From: Perkinsus chesapeaki
Taxonomy: Eukaryota; Perkinsozoa; Perkinsida; Perkinsidae
Length of the DNA stretch: 64,000 nucleotides
Assembly: GCA_013115145.1 (NCBI GenBank)
Contig: JAAPAO010000031.1
Coordinates: forward strand, 1 to 64,000
Direction: 5' to 3'
Below, in pieces: positions 31,048 through 45,229 of this stretch. The notes beneath the pieces were generated by a model. The model worked only from the letters and a program-made list of their open reading frames with translations. It made no database searches and was not told where the DNA came from. The position numbers and the translations under genes are program-made. How positions within the stretch are numbered: position 1 is the stretch's first letter; each line of letters begins with the position of its first letter.

Positions 31048-32984
31048 TCAGCTTCTAGCTTCCGTTTCTTCCGTGCTAAATACCTGGAACAAACGCTTAG
31101 TAACACTCCTCTGTATGTCCCCTACCTTTCTTTTGCACTCATTACGCGATCCTCCAAATTGGACTCGGCCGACATGGCACTCTCGACTTGCTCCAAGGCC
31201 TACCACAACCGGTACTCGATACGATTTTGCCGGAGGCTTCACCTTCATATTAGCCTGTAGTGTTTGCTTAGCCAACTGCTCTTCGCTGCCCATGATAGCA
31301 CCACTTCGGTCTTTAGGGATATAGCTCGGCAAGACCTAGAAGGTAGCTTGAGTATGATAGGATAGCGAGAGACAGCATAACGCTATTCCAGAACCATTTG
31401 GATGATCAAAAGGCATTACAAAGAGCTACCAAGAGGTAGAAATAAGAGAGAAACAGAATTTGAGATCTTCACCCAACTTGGGAAGATTCTCTACGGGTTG
31501 GTAGGATGCCCACTACCTTGGGAATGGCGTCCAGCTTGACTTTGCCTCCTTCTTCTTCGACCTCTTTAAGGACGCCTTGTTCCTTCGTCTTATTTCCCTT
31601 TGATTTGGCACCCTAACAAAAGCCATCAACATGCTTTCAGTACTAACTAATCTCTACTAATCTTTACAGCCCCTAAATTAGAGTAGCCTCTGTGGCATAT
31701 GGTTTAAGCATCCGATACCACGGTGAAATTGTATTGCAAAGCGGCTCGGTTAACTGTCGTGCTATTCGGGCGTCAGTCTCAGTCCGTTTTTCTGACCCTC
31801 AAGATCCCTTCACTACTACCTTGTCGGTATCATCCAGCGCCTCAGCCTTCTCTTGGTCCTCTTCATCGGCCTTTTCTCGATCAGCCTCATTAGCATTAGA
31901 GCGGGCAAATCGTCCCTAATGTACGCCATCTGGCCGTCGGTGTCCTTAGCTTACACTAGACAATAGGTTCCTTAAGAAGTTCTGGCTGCTCCTCTGCTCC
32001 CCTTCCTGTTCCTTACTCTCCATCTTCAGTCGTTCCTCGAACCTGACCAACCAAGCACCATGTCGACTACGCGACTATCGAATGGCCACCTATGTTGTCT
32101 ACAATTCCCAGTTAGAAGGCAGTTTAATGTGAAAAAGGCATGTGCGAATTTGGCCCAGTTTAATGCAGCCTCCACGTACCTCTTAAGCTCCTCTTGCTTC
32201 TTTATATATGCCCCGGTGACGAAAGCCTCTCCCTCATCACCAATCTCTTCCTTAGCCTTCTCTCGTTCCTTCCTATTAAACTTCATCTTGATGAGATCTG
32301 TTTCCTTTGCTCGATGGTCAGCCGTCAACAATATCTATTCCCATGGCAGCTTCACATTCCCCCTCCCCCATCAGTCTTACATGCTCCATGTGCCTCGAGT
32401 GCTTATTCTTGAATGCGTCTTGGGCATGCAGCGCTCCTTCCTTCGTAACATGGACCAGCCCTGGCCGGTTCAACGCCTTAGTAGGCGACAATTCCTCTGA
32501 GCAATCAAACATTTCATACCGCTCTCTCCGCAATGATATTACTTTCCTTGGGCCTAGCCCTCCGTAACCGCTCACTTGACCCGCTATCTAGACTGCTAAC
32601 GTCATCATCGTCACCACTTTGATCGTCTTTCTCATCGTACTCGAACACCCCCTCAGCCTTCATATGGCTGATCTCCTCCTTTTCCAGTTTGGACAACTAA
32701 CCGCACTTTTCCCAGGGAAAACGGTATGGAACGGACTACCGCAGCCTGCGTTGACACCAGAGGCATGGACTGGCCAGGCAGCCCCGACCCCGTGGACACT
32801 TGCTCCTCTTCCTTCATGGATTCCGCGAACAACGCCTACTGACTAGCTATTGCATGCCCCATGGCAGCTTCATTACATTAACCTTACTGGTCGGCTTTGG
32901 ATGCGGCTTGGCCTTGGGCTTGCCCTTCAGGGACATGGTCCCGAAGTGACCGGTAGTCTTCTGTGGGCCCAACTGGAAGTTCAT
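31048..32984 (-). CDS. NSRP1: NSRP1/CCDC55-like nuclear speckle splicing regulator
   Basis: Start at ATG 32984 (MNFQLGPQKTTGHFGTM, a lysine/proline-rich N-terminus like the NSRP1 YGL..PKK motif). The family core is spread over exons: KEEISHMKAEGVFEYDEKDD (family VYEYDSIYD), KHSRHMEHVRLM, RAKETDLIKMKFNRKEREKA, and the signature GEAFVTGAYIKKQEELKRY (family EAFVTSAYKKK). Next come SSQNFLRNLLSS (family FYRHLLNQ), an acidic RFARSNANEADREKADEED segment, GAKSKGNKTKEQGVL and VLPSYIPKDRSGAIMGSEEQ. The last four exons join in phase 0. NSRP1 proteins sit in nuclear speckles and influence alternative splicing in animals. The far 3' exon (to 31048) could instead end at a splice donor near 31215. It overlaps low-confidence plus-strand repeats. 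Confidence 0.8.
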
Positions 32985-33215
32985 CCCTCAATCCTGGTTG
33001 CCTGATAAATATCTTTTACTACTCTCAACGCAAGAGGCGGTTTTTACTATGTAACAGGTATTGATGATGAAAACAGAAACAGACAGAAACCTCCGTCTGG
33101 TGATTGCTACCTCCCGACGACGACGTCGTATGAACTGACAAAGAGGAATGGAGGGAGTCGCTCTGGGCGCTGTCGGGGGCCTACTGTCTATTTAAAACGT
33201 TTGCATGCTCATCGA

Positions 33216-35609
<2,394 letters not shown>

Positions 35610-35779
35610 CAGTGAGCGGTTGGTGAGTATCGGACGGAAGAAGCTTAAAGACGATCGAAGAGTGTGATTGGGTTTCAAGCGAGTTAATGGCAGTAACGCC
35701 AAACGCATAAACTGCCCGCAGACAGACGCGGACAGCTGTTACCCCCGGACTAGATAACACAAAGCAACAACGATACATC

Positions 35780-37235
35780 TAACCCGTCACCACCAACAAG
35801 CATGCTTTCAATAGGATCCCTTGGTCACGTTGAATCGATTGAGATGAGAAGCGTGAAGACAAGGCAAGAATGACCTATTTGCAGGAAAAAGAGCCTTTTC
35901 AATGTCGCTCGCCATAAAACGGACGCTCCGCAATTTAGTTGAATACTCATATGGGAAAAAGCACTTTCAAAAGCCCATAAAGCATGGGCCATGCTACAGG
36001 CTCTATGTGATCTTCAAGCCTATTATATTTTCAGGTTGATAGCCGCAGCCATGGGCTGTATACTCTGGTAACGCCGCCATGGTGGCTCCACGACAACAGG
36101 CCCGAAGGCTAGTCAACAAGAGAACGACACGAACTATAAGCAGTTTCCCTGCTGAGTACTTCTAGGGAAGGGTATCGCCTCGGCCAGTGGCTAAATGCGT
36201 CCCGTGCATTTTAGGGGGCACAATTCAAGACCGTATGAGCTCGAACTCGAACGACAAGAAATCAGGTAGCACTGCTAGGCAGTGTTTCCTGATGAACTAG
36301 CAACCTCGATCGCAAAGAGACGCACACAGTGTGACCTTGCACTGCAGAGTGCAAGGGAACCAGTATGGCTGGAGGCTCAGTCTCGCTTAGTAGCGCAGAG
36401 TCTCAGACTCTGCGCCGCAGACGTATTCTTCCCAAAGATAAACACTGGAATAGGAAATGAAAAGACCCCATGGTATTTTACTACCTGAAAGGACGCTAAT
36501 GATAGAAAACAGTATAAGTACTCATGTGCGATTAGAACCTACAATCACTTTGGGTTCGATGACGACTACGACTTACTTCACTTCTGTTCTCGTATGGCCC
36601 GAAACACGCTGCGCGGAGGAAAAAGTGTCTGGAGAAAGTGTTGAGTGAGACACAAGGAACGGGACCGTGATGAAAATGAGAATATCCCCGACAGTCCGCC
36701 TTCAGAAGGTGACTTCCATATCAAAATATGAAGTGCTGGGTGCTAGAGTAAGAACTTCAAGTTGAAGAGAACGACTAATAGCGCCAAAAGGCCATGGAGT
36801 AAAACCCTTGTCTCCTCAAACTGGCAGCGCATGTGCTCCTGACTTTCTTCGATTCTAAGCTCGAACCCCGTGCCAATCACGCAAACAAGATGCAAAGCTG
36901 TCGGGGGGTCACGCGTAAGATTCGCGACGAAAGGGTCAGTTATTTTTACAGTCTGAAAGTAGTAGAACTATGTTCAAAGGAGCAGTACCGTATTGTGACG
37001 TACCGACAGTGCGTCACACGGCTGGAGACGAACCTGGGCTTTCGAACCTTTTACGAGCATTTTCGGGTCAGAAGCCCTGGCCCTCTATAAGCGCTAGTCG
37101 GCGAAAGGAAATGGTTTATCTTAGGCGGACGTGAATTGCATAAACGGCAACCCTGGAGATCTTGGAACCTTAGTATGGGATCAATATTTGTTATCAGAGT
37201 CATATTCTATTCTGTGGAGCATTGGTTCACAGGAA
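35780..37235. other. gene-poor region with hairpin cluster
   Basis: About 1.45 kb upstream of the lysyl-tRNA synthetase gene. Only short ORFs with no recognised content are seen (for example 36499-36648 plus). It contains four successive inverted repeats between 36261 and 36415 and a CGCTCGCCATAAAA segment at about 35908 resembling the reverse strand of the introner-like intron core. Confidence 0.5.
36261..36415. repeat. cluster of four consecutive hairpins
   Basis: First, ATCAGG/CCTGAT (36261-66, 36288-93) encloses CACTGC/GCAGTG (36270-75, 36279-84). Second, CACAC-A-GTGTG is at 36323-36333. Third, CCTTGCACT/AGTGCAAGG (36335-43, 36348-56) has a 4-nt loop. Fourth, GCGCAGAGTCT/AGACTCTGCGC (36393-36403, 36405-36415) has a single central base. 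All stems are perfect. The fourth is too tight to fold as a single RNA hairpin without opening a few pairs, and could instead be a DNA palindrome. Confidence 0.85.
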
Positions 37236-37433
37236 ATGCCAAATTCCGTTTGCATTATCATCCTCTATCTCGGTATGATTCTCTGTCGCAAAGGACAAGG
37301 TCCAGGTCCACTTCATCCTGGGACCTACGCCGGCGAGAAGCCTCCAATGGTATGCCTTGAGCTTGAAGTTACTAGTTCTTGTTATGATCTAACAGCGAGA
37401 AACCATGCTTGTATTTTATCGGCTTGCCTATAA
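37236..37433 (+). pseudogene. truncated copy of the small secreted-protein gene
   Basis: ATG at 37236 opens MPNSVCIIILYLGMILCRKG, followed by GPGPLHPGTYAGEKPPMVCL, then stops at 65 residues. The intact paralog at 38561 shares IILYLGILLCVKG, the P-x-P-x-G-x-YA spacing and VCL, and similar bases before the ATG (GGAGCATTG versus GAAGCATTG). The truncated copy lacks the remaining 130 or so residues, so it is either a pseudogene or a short secreted variant. Confidence 0.65.
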
Positions 37434-38151
37434 TGGTACTCTTCAATGGCTCAGCTGTATTCCTTGAACCAGAATCGTCCTGCAAACCGTAGGTTGATTT
37501 CGGTTACCGCGATGTGGTGAATCAAGTTAACCATGAGACTCGATGATACGAGTTATTATTCTTAGAATAATAGCTCATATGATACTATTACTATTCTATG
37601 TCCATCAGATTTTTCGAGCTGTTCGATCATCTCCTCTTTCCGTTAGAGGATGGCGTTGAGCCCATCAAAAATTCTTTAGTCGGCCGTTCACAGTACCCTG
37701 AGTACTGTTCGATGTACAGCACGTATACTTGTACTCAACACCTTTGAGTCAGAGAAGTTGCGCTCCAATGGACCGCGCGTCTACACGGCGTCGCCGACTG
37801 TGCTACACTGTTCAGGCAAAGCTTTAATGTAGGGAACTAGCGTCTGGATTTGGTAACTCATTCCAGCTCGCAACGACTCAAGTCCGAAAGAGAAGAAATA
37901 GGTGGAGGCGTGGCCGCGCCGCAACGCGCGGAGTCGGCGCATTCGAGAATTTTCCCGAACCTACTTCTCCGAGAGCATGTCTTGCGCGGATAGTGAACTC
38001 CGCTCTTCGGCGTACAGATGCGTTCTCTACGAAAAGCCTTTCTTTAGACGGGAGAGTCCCGCTGTTAGAATAGGTTGAGAACATATGCTGTTCCACTTAT
38101 GTGTTAGGCCTGGCGCAGAGTAATGGACTATAAATGTTTGTTGTCAATCAC

Positions 38152-38388
38152 TCACTTTTTATTCCGGGATGAAGTCTCCGAAGAACAACAACCTTTCACA
38201 ATAGCCCCTATCAGAATTCGGTGGCTCCCTGCGCGCAGGGTGTGACGGCGCTCTCTTGGGCGCCCCGGTCCCCGAGCGCTTGGAGGCTTCGCGGGCCGCG
38301 AATTATTGAATAATTGACAAGGATAATAATTTGCAATTACTTGCAACTTCTCTTGGAATGCGCCACACTTAGATTCTGAAGAAGGCAT
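38152..38388 (-). CDS. hypothetical basic 78-residue ORF
   Basis: True ATG at 38388 (MPSSESKCGAFQEKLQVIAN), followed by KPPSARGPGRPRERRHTLR, where GRPR is reminiscent of an AT-hook, and a Cys pair near the end. It is a single ORF without other support and might be a fragment of a transposon-encoded protein or a chance frame. Confidence 0.25.
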   Translation of the reverse strand: MPSSESKCGAFQEKLQVIANYYPCQLFNNSRPAKPPSARGPGRPRERRHTLRAGSHRILIGAIVKGCCSSETSSRNKK

Positions 38389-38560
38389 TCCGGATGCCTA
38401 TGACCGCTTGGCGGCCTTTTGAGGCGTTTCACGTGACTGCTACAGCGGGAAGTAAGATGCGTGATCCAAGCAAATAGTTATGCAACGCAGATATTTGGAC
38501 TGGATCACGCATAACTTAGTATAGCTTGTGCTACATTTGTTGAAGCATTGTTCGGTAACA

Positions 38561-39274
38561 ATGTCTATATCATTCTACACAATCATCCTCTATCTCGGTA
38601 TACTCTTATGTGTTAAAGGTACACGTAGAACAAGTCCAGTTCCTCATGGGAGCTATGCCACCAAGGTATCTTCAACTGTATGCCTACAGGCGGTGTTTGA
38701 TGGTCCCTCTGCCAACCTCACGGCACAGCTGTATGTGGAGTGCCAGTCGAAGTATGGTACATTCGCTCAAAAGTCTGATGAACTTGGAATAGCTAAAGTT
38801 ATCTACTTTGCCTATAGTGTCGATGGTGCGAGCAGGCCTCAGTACCAGGGTTTCATCGAACGCATTCAATTTGGTTGTTCTCCGGTCGTAGCTGTTGGCT
38901 TTACTGATATGAGAGACTTCCTCACTAATATGATAGACCTGAATCTAGGCGTTAACTTCAACAACTCTATTGCTACTTTGGTGCATGGTATGTCCTGCCA
39001 TTAGCAAACCCCTCACGGAAATGGAGGTTAGTCGCGAATGGCTTTATTCAGTTATCACTAACTATTCTAGTCAAGCTATTGTCTGAATTTTTCACTACAC
39101 TTAGGTGTTGCGCTCACCATAGAGTGTTATAAGCCTCGAGTTGGAGCTCACCTGAGTGCAGCTCAGAATCACAATACCGTATATATTCCTATTGACAATG
39201 CTTACATCCCAATGGAATACTGCAAGCTGTTGATGCTAATAGACAGTGCTTGGCACACTCTAAACATCAATTGA
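38561..39274 (+). CDS. small secreted protein, lineage-specific
   Basis: Two exons: 38561-38987 and 39105-39274, with a phase-1 intron of 117 nt. This gives 198 residues. The N-terminus SISFYTIILYLGILLCVKG is a clear signal peptide. The mature part reads VPHGSYATKVSSTVCLQAVF, LTAQLYVECQSKYG, VIYFAYSVDGASRPQYQGFI, FGCSPVVAVGFTDMRDFL, then across the junction ATLVHG/VALTIECYKPRVG, ending WHTLNIN. Evenly spaced cysteines suggest disulfides. No known domain. A truncated paralog lies 1.3 kb upstream. The splice is supported because the intron-read frame stops at once and the second exon continues a similar composition. Confidence 0.7.
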
Positions 39275-39603
39275 TGGCATCAATTGAAGCAGATTTCAAC
39301 TCGGCTATCGTGTAAACTCATCTACTCACCTAACTCGGCTATAAGCTGACCTTAACTTAGCACTGGAATTCGCAGCCATAGACCATTGTATTTCAAGGCT
39401 ATGTGGCGCTGCCTTCGCGATTGCCCTTCTGGCGGTGATATAGGACCAATGGTTCATCACCCGTATGCGCCGGGGTTCCTGTATTCCACTTCCTTGCACT
39501 TTTCTCTAGGAAAAAATTTTCTGATGGCGCGTAGCACATAAATAGTTCAAATCGACGTGGACAAATTTTACCGACGTTGATTTCATTCTAGTCTTACTCG
39601 ATA

Positions 39604-41530
39604 ATGCCAGTATTTCCCTATCACACCGGGCTCTCAGAGGATAATGACGTGATCGGTCGTAGAGATAAAACCATAGGAACTTTTTTAATCAGGTGTCACC
39701 TATTTCTAAAAGGTCGATTCTGCACTCCATGAATTGTGGAACATCCAGAGCAGATGGATCCTCGCTGAGTGCCGTCAATCGAACACAGGCATCAATTCAG
39801 CATCACAGTGCATGGGCCGAGCGAATCGGTCTACTCGAGGATCAGCTAGAAGAAGCCTTAAGTAGCTTTCGGCGAGATAAAGTGAAGCTTATGGGCGAGA
39901 ATATAGAGCTGCAGAGGAATCTCAAGGTCAGCTCGTACCAGGTTGGGGCCTAACGAATAGGGCTCAGGAGCTTCTCCGGGAGCAAGAACGTCTACGCAGG
40001 CTTAGACATGACCTTCCTGTCTGTTGTGACACGGCACTGCCTGGAGATGTAGTACGCGGCAAAAACCTGGAGACTCATGAGTAAGGGCGTCCTGGGGCCT
40101 GACAAGAATCACTCCGACTGAGCCTGGTCACGAAGTCGTTTGTGCCCCGCCCTTCCTTACCGTTGGCGGATACTGTGCCTGCGCGACAGCATCGCATGGC
40201 ATTTGCGAGCTTCCTTATCCCAGGGTTTCTCAAGATTGCCGAGCGAAGCTGGAGAAGTGCTACGCCGAGCTTCATGAGCTTTCCAGGCAGTTGAGCCATC
40301 TTGCCCCAGAGCAGTCGGTAAGGCTGCCTCGGAATCTACAGCTATTGACAGACTTTATTTTCAGGCTGTTCCCGAATCGGGGGCGATCCCAGCTGCCGTG
40401 AGTGATAGAAATTTTGATTTGCCTATTGGTAAGTGGTTCGTGGCGTCGATGACATGTTGCACCCAGATTGTGCAAGACTGCAGTCAGCCACGGCCGAGCT
40501 GGAGTCTGAGGTCTCCAACTTGAGCCTCCTCAAACATCGCTCAGACATGAAGTAAATCGGTCGAATTGGAGGGTGCTCAGCAAAAGTGCGTAGGGAGAAG
40601 AAGTCTCAACAGCAAGCATCTCACCTTGCCTTGGAGAATGAGTTGCTAATGAAGAAGGTGATGCAGCTCGAGCAAGATATCCGGGATCGAGACCAGAAGA
40701 TACGGACACTACTAAATACGGTAAGCCTGCTATTATTAATAGTTCCCCAATCACTTCGGGAAGTGGGAGGGGATCTGCCTGCAGACTCTCGCTCCGTTCG
40801 TTCAAGTCGAACCCGTCCTGTCACACAATCACTAGTATTTGATCAGTAGCGGCTTTCAGGAAGAGCCACCTAACGAAGAGTACTGGCCTCTAGGAGATGA
40901 AGACACTACCACGCTACATAAGCACATCAACGGGCTCGAGCGTCGAGTAGAGACCCTCGAACGAGAAAACGAACGGCTCGAGAAGCTGCTAGCTGAGAAC
41001 GGTGTAGGTCGCCTTTGTTATCTTTATTGAGCATCAGGCATGTTCTGTGATAGAGCTTCGTGTCTCTGAACTCGTAAGCCTCACAAGGGTGACCTTGCTT
41101 CTATTATTAAAGTCTTTAATCTAAAGGACACAGCTCTCCTTAGATCACGTCATTCGACGCTTCGTCTGCGAGTTTTCGGGAGGTCGACCCCATGACACTG
41201 CACGACCGCTACAAGCGATGTCTGAGATACACAGAGCATCTGCAAAGATTACTGGGAGCTAAACGAGACGAGATGCAAGCTGAGCGATCGCCGTGCAAAA
41301 GCACCGGACGCCTCGGCCGTCACACTCAGTCGACAGTGCTGCCTACTAAACGCCGACCAAACACAATGCGCAAGAAAAGAACGTCGAGCTCTAATAGTCG
41401 AATGACGAAAGGCTCTACAATGAGCTATAGCGAGGAGCAGCGATTGAGGAGAGCCTCCTCTGCCACATTTCGTGCCGCTGTTTTGTCCAGCAGCAAACGA
41501 GAAGCTCTGCCGCACCCTCCCTTTAAATGA
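39604..41530 (+). CDS. coiled-coil protein, multi-exon
   Basis: ATG at 39604 (MPVFPYHTGLSEDND), a 44-nt phase-0 intron, then VSPISKRSILHSMNC and a series of coiled-coil exons: AWAERIGLLEDQLEEALSSF, RDKVKLMGENIELQRNLK, CARLQSATAELESEVSNLSL, SQQQASHLALENELLMKKVM, QLEQDIRDRDQKIRTLLNT and HINGLERRVETLERENERLE with KLLAENG. The last exon reads HDRYKRCLRYTEHLQRLLGA, then a basic Ser-rich tail (KKRTSSSNSRMTKGSTM) ending at 41530. Heptads are obvious. A centrosomal, basal-body or cytoskeletal role is a guess from composition only. Confidence 0.65.
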
Positions 41531-42042
41531 AGCTCGCACGAACACATGCTGTCTCTGGTTGTATATTGTAAGAGTAATAATATTATTGAGTTTAACCATG
41601 TTATATAAAGGCAACATTGAGGATCTATCGGCACTGATGGGTGCAAGAATGATGTCAATCATTCACGCCACCAGTTTCGTGCTGTTCTCGTGTCACGGAT
41701 AGCGCTTGGGAGTATCACCGCAAGATAAGCTAGTTGCAGGAGGCCATCGGGAGTTCAGTTAAGGTAGCTCTCTCAGAACCGGTACACGGCCGCTGACTCT
41801 TGGCTTCAGTTCTCGGCTACCAATGACTTTAGTACATTCCGCGCTAGTGACAACTCGTGGGTCGGTGTGCTCACGATCTTGCAGTGTCTACTCATGGTTC
41901 TTGCCAGGACTACTCCATCAACGCAAAACCTCCCTACTAAAACCATAGAAAATGACTGCTTTCGCACGTCTTAGGACATATAAAAAGTCTCTTGGTACAC
42001 AAATCTACCGACGACAATAACTAACACTGGGCAGCAATCACT
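41531..42042. other. intergenic, convergent gene ends
   Basis: About 510 bases between the 3' ends of the plus-strand coiled-coil gene and the minus-strand peroxiredoxin. It should contain both polyadenylation regions. No gene seen. Confidence 0.5.
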
Positions 42043-42899
42043 TTACTCGGGAGCGTCAACATAGCGGAGATAGGCCTTGCCGCTGGGCAAATCCTTGATC
42101 TCGAGGTTCTTGAAACGCTTCTGGGCGTCCTCCGTGGTAACACCAGGCGCGACGATGACACGCTCCCCTTGCTTCCAATCGACTGGGGTAGCCAGGCTGA
42201 AGTCGGCGGTGAGGTGGAGGCTGTCTAGGACGCGAACGAGCTGAAGGAATTACGAAGTCATCGTTGGAAGCGGCAAGGCGCTTACCTCGTCGTAGTTCCT
42301 TCCAGTAGTGGCAGGATACACTATTGATAGCTTCAACTTGTGGTCGGGTCCAATGACAAAGAGAGCTCGGGCGGGCAAGGGAACTCCTGCGGCGTCCTTC
42401 TCATTGGGGTCCAACATGCCCAGCAGGCTAACCTGAAGAAACGATATAATACAGTACAAACAACCATCATACAATCTCTCTGTCGGGGTCGGCAATGATA
42501 GGGTAGGAGAGATCATCTCCAGGCATCTTTTGGTAAGCCAGGACGTCTTTGCTCCAGGCATGATGGTCCTCAACACTGTCGCACGAAACACCTACAGATC
42601 GGATGAAATAAAAGAGCATCGGTCATTACTCACCGATGAGTTTTACACCGCGTTTGGCGAACTGATCCTTGTTCTTCTCCAGCTTGCCGAGCTCAGTCGT
42701 GCAGACTGGAGTGAAATCCTTGGGATGGGAGAACAGGATCTGAAAAGGAGGCTACATAAAAAACAAGCCAGCAAGTCGGTACCGTGTAGGGCTTCTTAGA
42801 GTCGCTGTCCAGGAACTCGTGGAACTTGAAATCACCTTTGGTGGTTTTGCACTCGAAGTTGGGAAACTCGGCGCCTAGCTTTTGCTTAAAGTCAGCCAT
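42043..42899 (-). CDS. PRDX6: 1-Cys peroxiredoxin (PRDX6 type)
   Basis: Reduces peroxides using a peroxidatic cysteine. Start ATG 42899 ([20 protein letters not shown]). The catalytic exon contains [20 protein letters not shown], the canonical PxxxT/SxxC site. Next come [18 protein letters not shown]-type sequence around 42490, [40 protein letters not shown] and TTGRNYDEV. The C-terminal domain typical of the Prx6 class reads [35 protein letters not shown] and YLRYVDAPE at 42043. Introns are short. Complete. The cytosolic location is inferred from the lack of a leader. Confidence 0.95.
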
Positions 42900-42959
42900 A
42901 GGGATCAACTTCACTTTAGACTACATCGATACGATAATAACGTCTCTCAAAACTGATAC

Positions 42960-44280
42960 GTTATAAAGCAACAAGAGTGTGACACCATTATAGAGGGCTG
43001 CAGTTCTCCGTGTTTATACCTATAATGGCCATGGAAGGTAATAGTTGTCTAACCTCCCGAACGATGATGAATCTTGCACTACTACCACCGAACGGAAGAT
43101 GCGCTTGCGTGTTCCTGTGCGTGCAGAACTTGCGCTGGTGGGCGCGCGCCTATCACATTTTTAGAAATCTTGAGCATCGAAGGAACTAGGTCCATAGAAT
43201 CTGATGCCCGCAGAGGAGCCTATGATGTCGTTTAGCCGACTATGAGCTGAGAACGGTGCCGTGAAAGTTAGTAGAGACTATTGCTAATTGGGTTGATGTC
43301 CAATATGATGATCAACAGCCTTATACAGTATATTAAGATTTGAGTATCACTTAGCACCTTGTGAAGTATCTGAATGCGGAGCTCCAAATCGGTTCTTGAA
43401 TCGCATTTTTGCCTGTGAATCGAACGACCTGGTGGTGTTCGAAGTGTGGAGCATCTTAAAACATGGCATTAATTCGGTGGGAAACATATCAGATAGTCCT
43501 AGAAAGCTCAATCTACCTGTTTGGAATCTTGTAACCGTCTACCTGCGATTAAAGATGCTACTGTAGCATTATTTTCCCTAGTCCCCGGAAGTAGTCCACG
43601 GCAAGACCACGTTAGTCTGAATAGTCCGCCCATGTCCGTCAGCTCAATAAGCAACTAAGCTTCCACAGCACCTCGAATACTCATCGACTCTGTCATTGGA
43701 ACGGAACCAAACGAAGTGTTTCCGTGACGCTTATCGCTTATCAGTTTTTGTATCGCGTAAATGGAACCTGGCCATCCGCGCCCATTGAGGTGCTGCAAGA
43801 GACGGTCCGTCCTTAATAATTTAAACACATACGCGAGGTAAGGGCACGCCACCAGTCCATGGTGTCCATCAGAACTCTCGGCTTCAGACGTTGGACGAAT
43901 TCAAGGCTACGAGTGGCCGTGATATGCCCCCAGCAAGGTGACCCTACAGGCGACCAAGTTCCCTTAGTCCAGTTTAGATATCCCACCTCATGCGCTTGAT
44001 ACTGCAGAGGGACTGTGCTGTCAAGGCCACTCGGTTACGGTGTACTGTACAAAGCCACCAATAGGCAGGATCAGCGGTAGGTTGACAGCCACAGCTTCAC
44101 GTGAAAGATTCTTCAAATGTTGATAGATAGTCCTTCGCCGGTTTACTATCGGTCAGACATCGGTGTCCTGAGTAAGCCTTCATCATTCCTTATTCGTCCA
44201 TTTCCCTTTCCTCAGGATTGCTGCTGCTGATCCCCCTCCCTATAGTGGGGCTCATAGTGTTGTTCCTGCGTGCAGCCTAT
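42960..44280. other. gene-poor region
   Basis: About 1.3 kb with no recognised gene. A minus-strand frame at 43655-43852 (LLQHLNGRGWPGSIYAIQKL) lacks an ATG and has no match I know. Near 44107 a 26-base stretch (AGATTCTTCAAATGTTGATA) closely resembles 14347. Confidence 0.4.
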
Positions 44281-44475
44281 ATGACCATTCGGGTCATGAC
44301 GGCATGCTTTTATTATGATACCATCCTGCTATATAATGTATCCTATCACCCTGCTCCGCTCGGCCCAGTGCTCGTTTCAGACGGCCGATCGTTCGGTGGA
44401 TGTCTCAACTGTAATGCTGGTGCCATTATCCCTGTGTGGTCTACCTGTGGTGTACTGTTGGTCCGCTGGTGGTAG
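44281..44475 (+). CDS. short hypothetical ORF
   Basis: ATG at 44281, 64 residues, MTIRVMTACFYYDTILLYNV then GGCLNCNAGAIIPVWSTCG. It lies 50 bases before the secreted-protein gene on the same strand and might be its 5' part or an upstream ORF. Weak support. Confidence 0.25.
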   Translation: MTIRVMTACFYYDTILLYNVSYHPAPLGPVLVSDGRSFGGCLNCNAGAIIPVWSTCGVLLVRWW

Positions 44476-44528
44476 GGAAGGGCAACATATGAAGGGGCCA
44501 TGGAAGGAGGATGGGTATTTGAGGTAGT

Positions 44529-45223
44529 ATGTGGGATCAGGGAGACCTACGGAGGAGCTTATTCCTGTTGGGGATGTTAATATTTGTTTGCAATGGGAAC
44601 GTTATCAGTGCTATACATTCTTATATGCCCACTGGGAACATCATTTGTATTGTATCCCCAGTAGGAATCACAGGAGGCGTTTCTGCAACCATTTCCGGAA
44701 CTCACACTACCGGGTCTGACCCACGCGCCGTTTCGCTCGCATATGCTTGGTTAATGTTTTACCGATGCTCATATGGCATTTTTGATCCGCACTTGAAATC
44801 TTCGGAAAATGCTACAAAACCTCGGCCAAATTTCACTTCTATAGCTAGAGCAAGTTGGGCCTTCCACACTGAAGCGCCCTTCCCTGCAATACTGCCTTCT
44901 GTGCTGGGCGTTTTTGATTTCACCGAACCCATTCCGTTGAACGTTATGAAACCCGAATTTTCCCGTGGGTCTGAGAATCTGCCTGATCGAGTTTGATTTA
45001 ATAATTTAGTGTCTGATTCGTTTCCAGGATATGTCCCAGCGTAAAGTGTCAAAGGATGTATGAGCGGTTGGTGGTAACATATGCATCAGCCATCATAGTG
45101 GACAGTGAGCCCCGAAAGGAATGGTGTGATTTATGTTACGGAAGGAGGATAAGGGATATATTGGTAGCGGGCCAGTCGAGTTCACTACTCCAAATGTACA
45201 CAGGTTGCCTATCGCCCCGTTGA
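44529..45223 (+). CDS. hypothetical secreted protein
   Basis: ATG at 44529. SLFLLGMLIFVCNGNVISA after a charged MWDQGDLRR start is a good signal peptide. The mature part reads YMPTGNIICIVSPVGITGGV, VSLAYAWLMFYRCSYGIFDP and FTEPIPLNVMKPEF. The first exon could stop at 44996. A TTTCCAG acceptor at about 45028 and a GTCTGAG donor at about 44966 would instead add CPSVKCQRMYERLVVTYASA and WCDLCYGRRIRDILVAGQ, ending at 45223. I favour the spliced form because the second exon is Cys-containing and open. No domain recognised. Confidence 0.5.
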
Positions 45224-45229
45224 AGGCCG

